Both the position numbers and the translations under genes were made by a program. A model generated the notes under the pieces. The model searched no databases. It had not been told where the DNA came from and saw only the letters and a list, made by a program, of their open reading frames with translations. A DNA stretch of 12,100 bases from Hallerella sp963597395 (GTDB taxonomy: Bacteria > Fibrobacterota > Fibrobacteria > Fibrobacterales > Fibrobacteraceae), in NCBI GenBank assembly GCA_963597395.1, contig CAVBPX010000069.1:1-12100 (forward strand). The letters run 5' to 3'. This document shows positions 1 to 6,113 of the stretch, piece by piece; the first letter of the stretch is position 1; the number at the start of each line of letters is the position of its first letter.

Positions 1-141
1 CATCGCTTGGTCTCACTCAAATTTTCTTTACCAAAGCAATTTTTAGAGGTTCCCTTTTTTGATTTGCTGGAAAACTGGATTTCGACTTTCGGAGAAATTT
101 CTATATTGGTGTAAACGTTAATCTTGGATTGGAGGTCCGTC
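1..141 (+). other. AT-rich upstream region; possible tail of an unseen gene
   Basis: The plus-strand frame beginning at base 1 stays open for 37 codons to a TAA at 112-114. It could be the 3' end of a gene starting outside the window. The peptide is short, has no motif I recognise, and an open stretch of this length can occur by chance. If it is real, its stop lies just beyond the promoter-like TATATT at 102-107, so the next module's promoter would sit inside its last codons. Nothing else is evident here apart from the palindrome and promoter-like element listed separately. Confidence 0.2.
93..107 (+). promoter_or_regulatory. Promoter-like -10 overlapped by a palindrome
   Basis: A TATATT hexamer at 102-107 lies 34 nt before the ATG of the small ORF. 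It is preceded by ATTTC, the same kind of T-rich lead-in seen before purL, hisE and mlaD in this window. The 10-bp perfect palindrome AGAAATTTCT (93-102) overlaps its first base. That is a plausible operator position for autorepression, as is usual for toxin-antitoxin operons. I see no good -35 hexamer at standard spacing. In AT-rich DNA such a palindrome can arise by chance. Confidence 0.3.
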
Positions 142-303
142 ATGTCTTTTTCTCCCAAAATAATTCCGACGCTAACGGGAAAATCCGCAAAGCGCTTTAT
201 CGAAAATATGCGCCAAGTGGAACGGTCGGCAAATCGTATCGACTTCTCAAAAGAGTTGGCGATGACCAAGGCGATTCTTGAAAAGGCTTCTTGGTCAAAG
301 TAA
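142..303 (+). CDS. Small 53-aa protein, candidate antitoxin of a GNAT pair
   Basis: This ORF of 53 codons starts with ATG at 142, has a strong GGAGG ribosome binding site at 131-135 (6 nt gap), and stops with TAA at 301-303. The stop shares its last A with the ATG of the GNAT gene (TAATG), so the two are translationally coupled. The protein is basic. Its N-terminal part reads KIIPTLTGKSAKRF, followed by a helix-prone second half containing IDFSKEL and KAILEK. I do not recognise a named domain. The size, the position directly before a toxin-like GNAT, the 1-nt overlap and the AT-rich composition all fit a type II antitoxin. That role is an inference. It could instead be a leader ORF or another partner of the acetyltransferase. 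It is easily missed because of its length. Confidence 0.65.
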   Translation: MSFSPKIIPTLTGKSAKRFIENMRQVERSANRIDFSKELAMTKAILEKASWSK

Positions 304-908
304 TGGAGCTGTTGAAACGTTTTTCGATAAATGCGTTAACGGAAAAATTAATAGCTTCTTCTCAAACATTTTCTTGTAAACTGGAACCCGATATTGATGC
401 GTTTTTTCATCATCAATATCGGGAGTATGAAAATCAGCTGTTAGGAAAATCCTACGCTTTTGTTGATGAATCGGTCAAAGGCGTAAAACGATTGACTTGC
501 GCTTTTTCGGTTTCGAATTCCTCTATCAGAGTGGATCTGTTTCAAAAGACGAATCGCAACAAGTTTAATCGTTCAATTCCAAATGCAAAGCGACGTTCTC
601 AATATCCTGCAGTTCTTGTTGGACAATTGTCGGTGTTTGATGAGTATCGCGATAGAGGTTTGGGAAATCAGCTGATGAATTTTATAAAAGGCTGGTTTAT
701 TGAGCCTCACAATAAAACGGGGTGTCGGTTTATTGTTGTGGATGCAATAAACAAAGAAAAGGTTTTGGAATATTATGCTCAAAATGGGTTTGAACCGTTA
801 TTCGAAAATTCGAATGAAGAGTTGAAATACATTGGTCGTGATGCGTCGGAATGCTTAAAAACGCGGCTGCTGTACTTCGATTTGAAAAAATTAAGGGAAA
901 ACAGATAA
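303..908 (+). CDS. GNAT-family N-acetyltransferase, toxin-like
   Basis: This 201-aa protein is read from the ATG at 303. A TTG at 291 in frame would add four residues, but the TAATG overlap with the preceding ORF favours 303. GNAT motif A is visible: a beta strand YPAVLVGQLSV (about 101-111), then R116-x-x-G119-x-G121, the acetyl-CoA pyrophosphate loop. Motif B follows around 142-165, with VVDAIN and EYYAQNGF, where the paired tyrosines include the usual catalytic or CoA-contacting tyrosine. The N-terminal part, F-x-C-x(4)-ID-x-FF (about 23-35) and then YAFVDE (51-56), resembles the layout of GNAT toxins such as the AtaT/TacT kind, which acetylate aminoacyl-tRNA. The substrate here is unknown. 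A metabolite or protein acetyltransferase is the alternative. Base composition is markedly more AT-rich than in the genes downstream, suggesting horizontal acquisition. Confidence 0.8.
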   Translation: MELLKRFSINALTEKLIASSQTFSCKLEPDIDAFFHHQYREYENQLLGKSYAFVDESVKGVKRLTCAFSVSNSSIRVDLFQKTNRNKFNRSIPNAKRRSQYPAVLVGQLSVFDEYRDRGLGNQLMNFIKGWFIEPHNKTGCRFIVVDAINKEKVLEYYAQNGFEPLFENSNEELKYIGRDASECLKTRLLYFDLKKLRENR

Positions 909-943
909 AATCTTTCTCTTGGTTTTCACGATAAAGCCTCTGC

Positions 944-957
944 ATTTTTCGTACATT
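944..957 (+). promoter_or_regulatory. Promoter-like T-rich element before purL
   Basis: ATTTTTC followed by TACATT (952-957) lies 68 nt upstream of the purL start. It matches the T-rich lead-in plus TA-N-N-TT hexamer found before the small ORF and hisE. If TACATT is the -10, transcription would begin near 964 and the messenger would carry a leader of about 60 nt that folds as described at 962-1024. I see no convincing -35 element. Confidence 0.3.
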
Positions 958-961
958 CCCT

Positions 962-1024
962 TTTTCAAGGCTTTGAAAAGCTATCTTTTGCGAAAAAGTT
1001 TCAAAGATTCACAAGGTAGCTTTT
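962..1024 (+). promoter_or_regulatory. Candidate structured leader of purL with competing helices
   Basis: Three sets of helices that cannot form together can be drawn. Helix A pairs 962-968 with 973-979 (7 bp, loop GGCT). Helix B pairs 971-978 with 999-1006 (8 bp, perfect) and encloses 985-989/994-998 capped by a GCGA tetraloop, which is a GNRA loop. Helix C pairs 976-985 with 1015-1024 (10 bp including one wobble) and would bury the likely ribosome binding site AAGG (1013-1016), ending one base before the ATG. The arrangement resembles a translational switch. All helices are AT-rich, so chance pairing is a serious alternative. An RNA motif called fibro-purF has been reported before purine genes in Fibrobacter; I cannot tell whether this leader matches it. 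Confidence 0.3.
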
Positions 1025-1025
1025 T

Positions 1026-4000
1026 ATGATGATTCTTCGCGGTTCTCCTGCGCTTTCCTCCTTCCGGGAGCAAAAGCTTCTTTCCGACTTCAAGGCGGCG
1101 GCGCTGCCCGTTTCGAACATCTACGCGGAATACGTCCACGTGGTCGATCTTTCGGAGGAGCTTTCGGCTGGTAAAAAGGCGACGCTCGAAAAGCTTTTGA
1201 CTTATGGCCCGATGCGCGAGGCGAAGGACCCCGAGGGGACTCTCTTTGTGGTGGCTCCGCGGCCCGGTACCATCAGCCCGTGGAGTTCGAAGGCGACGGA
1301 TATCGCTCACATTTGCGGACTTTCCGAAGTCAAGCGCATTGAACGCGCGGTTGCCTACTACATCGATTTTAACGGTGCCGTGACGGAGCCCGTTTCGCGG
1401 GCGGTCAAGGCGAAGATTCACGACCGGATGACGGAGAAGGTCTTCCCGGCGATGCATCTGCTCGACGTCCTCTTTATGCACGACGCCCCGAAGAAGCTTG
1501 TGGAGGTGCCCGTTTTGACGGAGGGCCGCAACGCCCTGGTCCGCGCCGACAAGGAGATGGGGCTTGCGCTTTCCCCGGCGGAGATAGACTATCTCGTCGA
1601 GAGCTTTACCGCGCTCAAGCGGAATCCGACCGACGTGGAACTTTACATGTTCGCGGAGATGAACTCCGAGCATTGCCGTCACAAGGTTTTTGGCGCGGAG
1701 TGGACGATTGACGGCGAAAAGAAGGACCTGTCGCTCTTCCAGATGATCAAGAACACGTATAAGCTTCACCCGACGAACATTCTTTCGGCCTACAAGGACA
1801 ACGCGGCGGTGATGGACGGTGCAAAGCGCGCCGGGCGTTACTACGCGGACCCGGAGACGAATAAATATGGATGGCACGAGGAGGCGATTCCCATCTTGAT
1901 GAAGGTGGAGACGCACAACCATCCGACGGCAATTTCGCCTTTCCCGGGTGCCGCGACGGGCAGCGGAGGTGAAATCCGCGACGAAGGCGCGACGGGCCGC
2001 GGATCAAAGCCGAAGGCGGGCCTTACGGGCTACAGCGTTTCGAACCTGAAGATTCCGGGCTACGAACAGCCGTGGGAAAAGGACTTCGGAAATCCTACGA
2101 GGCTTGCGTCCCCGCTCGACATTATGATCGAGGGTCCGCTCGGCGGCGCCGCGTTCAACAACGAGTTTGGCCGTCCGAACATTTTGGGATACTTCCGCAC
2201 GTTCGAAGAGGAAGTCCCGTCCCTCAAGGGCAAGGAAGTCCGCGGATACCACAAGCCGATTATGCTTGCCGGCGGCCTCGGAAACATCAAGGAAGAATTT
2301 ATCGCGAAGGGCCACATCAATCCGGGCGATTCGCTGATTGCCCTTGGCGGACCTGCGATGCTGATTGGCCTCGGCGGAGGCGCGGCGAGTTCCGTGACGA
2401 GCGGAAGCGGTAACGAGGACCTGGACTTTGCGAGCGTGCAGCGCGGAAACCCCGAGATGCAGCGCCGTTGCCAGGAAGTGATTGACCGCTGCTGGGCGCT
2501 CGGCGAAAAGAACCCGATTTCGTTTATTCACGACGTGGGAGCGGGCGGACTTTCGAATGCCTTCCCGGAGCTTGTGAGCGACGGCGGGCTCGGCGGCGAC
2601 TTTGAACTTCGCAAGGTGCCGAACGACGAACCGGACATGAGTCCCTACGAGATTTGGAGCAACGAGTCGCAGGAACGCTACGTGATTGCGGTCCCGCAAG
2701 ACAAGATGGAAATGTTCGACGCCATCTGCAAGCGTGAACGTTGCCCGTATGCCGTGGTCGGAAAGGCGATTGAAGAGCGCCGCTTGAAGCTCACCGATTC
2801 GCACTTTGGAAATACGCCGGTCGATATGCCGCTCGACGTGCTGCTCGGTAAGCCGCCCCGGATGATTCGGAACAACCGCACGGAAAAGAGACCGCTCGGG
2901 GCGACGCCCGAACTTTCGAAAGCTTCGGTCCGTGAAGTGGCGCACCGCGTGCTTGCCAATCCGAGCGTTGCCGACAAGACGTTCTTGATTACGATTGGCG
3001 ACCGTTCGGTGACGGGGATGATCGCTCGCGACCAGATGGTCGGTCCGTGGCAGGTGCCCGTTTCGGACGTGGCCGTGACGACCGCGACCCTCGATTCGTT
3101 TGAAGGCGAGGCGATGAGCATTGGCGAGCGCGCTCCCGTGGCGCTGATTTCTCCGGCGGCGAGCGCCCGCATGGCCGTGGCGGAGGCTTTGACGAACATG
3201 GCCGCGGCCCGTATCGACGACATGGGACGCATTAATTTGTCTGCAAACTGGATGGCTTCCCCCAACTACGAAGGGGACGGCGCGGACCTTTACGAGGCCG
3301 TAAACGCTATCGGCATGGAACTTTGCCCGGAACTCGGTATCACGATTCCCGTGGGAAAGGATTCGATGAGCATGAGCACGGTCTGGGAGGACGCAAACGG
3401 AAAGCACAACGTGACGGCTCCCATTTCGGTCGTGATCAGCGCGTTTGCGCCCGTGGCCGATGCCCGCAAAACTTTGACCCCGATGCTCCAAAAGAAAAAT
3501 TCCCGTTTGCTCTTCGTCGATCTTTCGCACGGAAAGCATCGCATGGGAGCGTCCATCGCGGCGCAGGTGTTCTGCGAACTCGGCTCCGTGGCACCGGACG
3601 TCGAAAGCGCAAAGGAACTGCGCGCGTTCTTCGAAACGATTCAAAAGCTGAACGCCGACGGAAAGATTTTGGCGTATCACGACAAGTCGGACGGAGGCCT
3701 GTTTGTTTCGGCCCTCGAAATGGCGTTTGCCGGTCACACGGGCGTTTCGCTCGACGTTTCGGGACTTTCCGGTTCGGATGTCGAGAAACTCTTTAACGAG
3801 GAACTCGGCGCGGTCATCCAGGTTGCGACGGAAGACGTTTCCTTTGTGCAAAAGGCGTTTGAATCTGCGGGCCTTTCGGGCTGCGTGTTCAACATCGGAA
3901 CGCTTAACGATTCGTACAAATTTGCCGTCGGAGACTACTCGGAAGGCATTTCGGAACTGCGGGCCATTTGGAGCGATACGACGCGTCGCATTGCAAAGCT

Positions 4001-4889
4001 TCGCGACAATCCCGAATGCGCGGAAAGCGAATACGCGCTGAAGCTCGAAGAGGACGATCCGGGCATTACGCCGAAGCTCACGTTCGATGTGAGCGTGAAG
4101 AAGGATTATGCGAGCCGTCCGAAGATGGCTATACTCCGCGAACAGGGCGTTAACGGCGAAGTGGAAATGGCTGCGGCGTTTGACCGTGCCGGTTTCGAGT
4201 CAATTGACGTTCACATGACGGATGTTCTTTCCGGAAAGGTTTCGCTTGCGGACTTCCGCGGACTTGTGGCCTGCGGCGGATTCAGCTACGGGGACGTTCT
4301 CGGCGCTGGCGAAGGCTGGGCCAAGAGCATTCTCTTCAACGACCGGGCTCGCAAGGAATTCGAGAACTTTTTCCACAGGAAGGATACGTTTACGCTCGGC
4401 GTCTGCAACGGCTGCCAGATGGTTTCGAACCTGAAGGACTTGATTCCGGGAGCGGAACACTGGCCGCGCTTTGTGCAGAACCTTTCGGAACGCTTCGAGG
4501 CGCGCTTCGTAAGCCTCAAGGTGGAAGAGACTCCCGCCGTTCTTCTCAAGGGAATGGCCGGTTCGGTGCTTCCGATTGCCGTGGCGCACGGAGAGGGCCG
4601 GGCGGAATTCGCAAGCCGCGAATCGGCGGAAAAGTGTCTTGCGACGGGACTTGTGAGCCTTCGCTATGTCGATGGCAAACACGCCTACACCGAGCGTTAT
4701 CCACTGAACCCGAACGGTTCGCCTTTCGGCATTACGGGTCTCACGTCGAAGGACGGCCGCGCGCTCATCATGATGCCGCACCCCGAACGCGTCTTCCGTA
4801 CCGTGCAATACAGCTGGCATCCGGCGGACTGGGGCGAGGACGGCCCGTGGATGAAGCTCTTCCGCAACGCCCGCGAATTCGTCGGATAA
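1026..4889 (+). CDS. purL: Phosphoribosylformylglycinamidine synthase, single-chain
   Basis: PurL converts FGAR, glutamine and ATP to FGAM in the fourth step of de novo purine synthesis, in the cytoplasm. The 1287 residues match the usual length of the single-chain form (about 1295 in E. coli). The start MMILRGSPALSSF closely resembles the known N-terminus, and AAGG at 1013-1016 precedes ATGATG. The synthetase part contains VETHNHPTAISPFPGAATGSGGEIRDEGATGRG split over its ATP and substrate loops (about residues 293-325) and NPEMQRRCQEVIDRCW further on. The C-terminal class I glutaminase begins near MAILREQGVN; the nucleophile is C1127 in GVCNGCQM, and the triad partners are H1252 and E1254 in MPHPERVFR. 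The gene is intact. It is bounded by a leader upstream and terminators downstream, so it is probably transcribed alone. Similarity to gammaproteobacterial PurL is striking. Confidence 0.98.
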   Translation: MMILRGSPALSSFREQKLLSDFKAAALPVSNIYAEYVHVVDLSEELSAGKKATLEKLLTYGPMREAKDPEGTLFVVAPRPGTISPWSSKATDIAHICGLSEVKRIERAVAYYIDFNGAVTEPVSRAVKAKIHDRMTEKVFPAMHLLDVLFMHDAPKKLVEVPVLTEGRNALVRADKEMGLALSPAEIDYLVESFTALKRNPTDVELYMFAEMNSEHCRHKVFGAEWTIDGEKKDLSLFQMIKNTYKLHPTNILSAYKDNAAVMDGAKRAGRYYADPETNKYGWHEEAIPILMKVETHNHPTAISPFPGAATGSGGEIRDEGATGRGSKPKAGLTGYSVSNLKIPGYEQPWEKDFGNPTRLASPLDIMIEGPLGGAAFNNEFGRPNILGYFRTFEEEVPSLKGKEVRGYHKPIMLAGGLGNIKEEFIAKGHINPGDSLIALGGPAMLIGLGGGAASSVTSGSGNEDLDFASVQRGNPEMQRRCQEVIDRCWALGEKNPISFIHDVGAGGLSNAFPELVSDGGLGGDFELRKVPNDEPDMSPYEIWSNESQERYVIAVPQDKMEMFDAICKRERCPYAVVGKAIEERRLKLTDSHFGNTPVDMPLDVLLGKPPRMIRNNRTEKRPLGATPELSKASVREVAHRVLANPSVADKTFLITIGDRSVTGMIARDQMVGPWQVPVSDVAVTTATLDSFEGEAMSIGERAPVALISPAASARMAVAEALTNMAAARIDDMGRINLSANWMASPNYEGDGADLYEAVNAIGMELCPELGITIPVGKDSMSMSTVWEDANGKHNVTAPISVVISAFAPVADARKTLTPMLQKKNSRLLFVDLSHGKHRMGASIAAQVFCELGSVAPDVESAKELRAFFETIQKLNADGKILAYHDKSDGGLFVSALEMAFAGHTGVSLDVSGLSGSDVEKLFNEELGAVIQVATEDVSFVQKAFESAGLSGCVFNIGTLNDSYKFAVGDYSEGISELRAIWSDTTRRIAKLRDNPECAESEYALKLEEDDPGITPKLTFDVSVKKDYASRPKMAILREQGVNGEVEMAAAFDRAGFESIDVHMTDVLSGKVSLADFRGLVACGGFSYGDVLGAGEGWAKSILFNDRARKEFENFFHRKDTFTLGVCNGCQMVSNLKDLIPGAEHWPRFVQNLSERFEARFVSLKVEETPAVLLKGMAGSVLPIAVAHGEGRAEFASRESAEKCLATGLVSLRYVDGKHAYTERYPLNPNGSPFGITGLTSKDGRALIMMPHPERVFRTVQYSWHPADWGEDGPWMKLFRNAREFVG

Positions 4890-4902
4890 GGCTTTTCGCT
4901 GT

Positions 4903-4935
4903 TTCGGACAGGTAGAATCCGTCCCGAACCTTTTT
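4903..4935 (+). terminator. Intrinsic terminator 1 after purL, also a repeat hairpin
   Basis: TTCGGAC (4903-4909) pairs with GTCC-C-GAA (4921-4928), with one bulged C, around an 11-nt loop AGGTAGAATCC. Five Ts follow at 4931-4935. It begins 13 nt after the purL stop. The loop and adjoining bases recur almost unchanged in the hairpin at 12041-12068, so this terminator is also a copy of a dispersed hairpin repeat. Confidence 0.6.
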
Positions 4936-4966
4936 CGTCCGCGTTTAACCGCGGACGAAATTTTTC
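4933..4966 (+). terminator. Intrinsic terminator 2 after purL
   Basis: An 11-bp perfect stem pairs TTTCGTCCGCG (4933-4943) with CGCGGACGAAA (4950-4960) around the loop TTTAAC, followed by TTTTTC. This is the strongest intrinsic terminator in the window and should isolate purL from hisE. The T-tract is shared with the promoter-like element that starts the next operon. The T/A flanks of the stem also allow weak function in the reverse direction. Confidence 0.85.
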
Positions 4967-4972
4967 TACCTT
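4960..4972 (+). promoter_or_regulatory. Promoter-like element of the hisE operon
   Basis: ATTTTTC then TACCTT (4967-4972) lies 29 nt before the hisE ATG. Because a strong terminator ends directly upstream, the downstream operon needs a promoter here, and this matches the recurring ATTTTTC-TA-N-N-TT pattern. TTTAAC at 4944-4949 sits 17 nt upstream as a weak -35 candidate, inside the terminator loop. Confidence 0.4.
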
Positions 4973-5001
4973 TTGTCCAAAATTCAACCTTCGAGGCTCT
5001 T

Positions 5002-5262
5002 ATGACTTTTGAAGAAATGGTGGCGCTTGCCTACGAACGCAAAAAGGATATGCCGGAAGGCAAGGGAACGACCGAACTTTTCAAAAAAGGTCCCCACGCC
5101 ATCGGCAAAAAACTTGTCGAAGAAGCCGCCGAATCCTGGATGGCCGCCCGCTTTGAGTCCCACGACGCGCAGGCGCTCGAACTTTCCCAGGTTCTTTACT
5201 ACGTTGCCGTGATGATGGCCGAAAAGGGCGTCACTCTCGAAGAGGTTTACAAAAAGTTATGA
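5002..5262 (+). CDS. hisE: Phosphoribosyl-ATP pyrophosphatase (second histidine step)
   Basis: HisE hydrolyses phosphoribosyl-ATP to phosphoribosyl-AMP and pyrophosphate in the cytoplasm. The 86 residues are the normal size of a free-standing HisE, with no fused HisI. The all-alpha MazG-like fold is signalled by HAIGKKLVEEAAESWMAA (32-49), carrying metal-binding E40, E41 and E44, and by E60-L-S-Q63. Position 63 has Gln where many proteobacterial enzymes have Asp. This ELSQVLYY form and the EEVYKKL ending resemble actinobacterial HisE as I recall it. GAGG at 4993-4996 precedes the ATG. The TGA overlaps the hisG ATG by 4 nt, giving coupled translation with the enzyme that makes its substrate. 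Confidence 0.93.
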   Translation: MTFEEMVALAYERKKDMPEGKGTTELFKKGPHAIGKKLVEEAAESWMAARFESHDAQALELSQVLYYVAVMMAEKGVTLEEVYKKL

Positions 5263-6098
5263 TCAAGGTCGCTCTTCCGAACAAGGGCATGCTTTTTGAG
5301 CCGACGCAGGAACTTCTCAAGGAATGCGGCTACAAGGCGACAAAGCCCTACAAGACTTTAACGCAGCTCGATACAAAGAACGGAATCGAATTCTTCTTTC
5401 TGCGTCCGAGCGATATTCCGATGTATGTCGGGCGCGGAATCATTGACGCCGGAATTACGGGCGTGGATTTTAACGCCGAGGCCAAAAGCCCCGCGGTGAA
5501 GGTTCTCGACCTGCCCTTTGGCGCAAGCAAGATGTGCGCGGCGGTCCCGAACGAAAGCCCGGTGCAGACGCTCGAGGAACTTTCGGACGCGACGATTGCG
5601 ACGAGTTTCCCGAACATTGTGCGGGACTACTACAAAAAGGACATGAACTTCATTGTCCTCGAAGGCGCGGTGGAAATTTCCGTGAGCCTCGGTGTCGCCG
5701 ATGCGATTGTCGATGTGGTCGAAACCGGTACGACGCTCAAACAGGCCGGTCTCCGCATTGTGGGCGAGCCTCTTTTCAGAAGCAACGCGGCGCTCTTCTG
5801 CCATCCCGAAAAGCAGGGCCTTGAAGAGGTTCACACGCTCGTTCGCCGCATCGAGGGAAAGCTCGTTGCGAAGACGTATATGATGATCGAGTACGACTGC
5901 CCGGCGAGCCTTCTCGACCGCGCGTGCAGCGTGACTCCGGGCCTTGACGCACCGACCATTTCGAAGCTTCACGGCCGCGACTGGTATGCCGTCAAGGCGA
6001 TGGTTCCCGAAGAGGATGCAAATTCCATTATGGACAAGCTCTGGGACATCGGCTGTCGGAGCATTTTGCTCTTCAGCATCAAGTCGGCGAGAATTTAG
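5259..6098 (+). CDS. hisG: ATP phosphoribosyltransferase, long form (first histidine step)
   Basis: HisG condenses ATP and PRPP, committing them to histidine synthesis. The 279 residues correspond to the long, homohexameric type, with a catalytic part (about 1-205) and a C-terminal ACT-like domain (about 206-279) that binds histidine for feedback inhibition, so no HisZ partner is needed. The PRPP signature is clear: ADAIVDVVETGTTL (147-160), preceded by LEGAVEISVSLGV. IIDAGITGVD (61-70) and the conserved VTPGLDAPTIS (225-235) support the call. The start is the ATG in ATGA shared with the hisE stop. The hisE-hisG order with a long HisG also occurs in actinobacteria. No other his genes are in the window. 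Confidence 0.97.
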   Translation: MIKVALPNKGMLFEPTQELLKECGYKATKPYKTLTQLDTKNGIEFFFLRPSDIPMYVGRGIIDAGITGVDFNAEAKSPAVKVLDLPFGASKMCAAVPNESPVQTLEELSDATIATSFPNIVRDYYKKDMNFIVLEGAVEISVSLGVADAIVDVVETGTTLKQAGLRIVGEPLFRSNAALFCHPEKQGLEEVHTLVRRIEGKLVAKTYMMIEYDCPASLLDRACSVTPGLDAPTISKLHGRDWYAVKAMVPEEDANSIMDKLWDIGCRSILLFSIKSARI

Positions 6099-6113
6099 CG
6101 CGGAGATTTTGGG

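Noticed and set aside
5..37. GCTTGGT and ACCAAAGC as an inverted repeat at the window start
   Set aside because: The arms differ by an inserted base, the loop is long and there is no context to support a terminator or operator.
971..1006. Hairpin before purL read as a terminator of the GNAT gene
   Set aside because: The 8-bp stem is AT-rich with a bulge and is not followed directly by a T-tract. The location against the purL start fits a leader better.
2004..3851. Open frame of 615 codons on the minus strand inside purL
   Set aside because: It is fully antisense to an intact purL. Its composition is typical of a shadow frame (R, H, N, V rich), and it has no ribosome binding site or domain I recognise.
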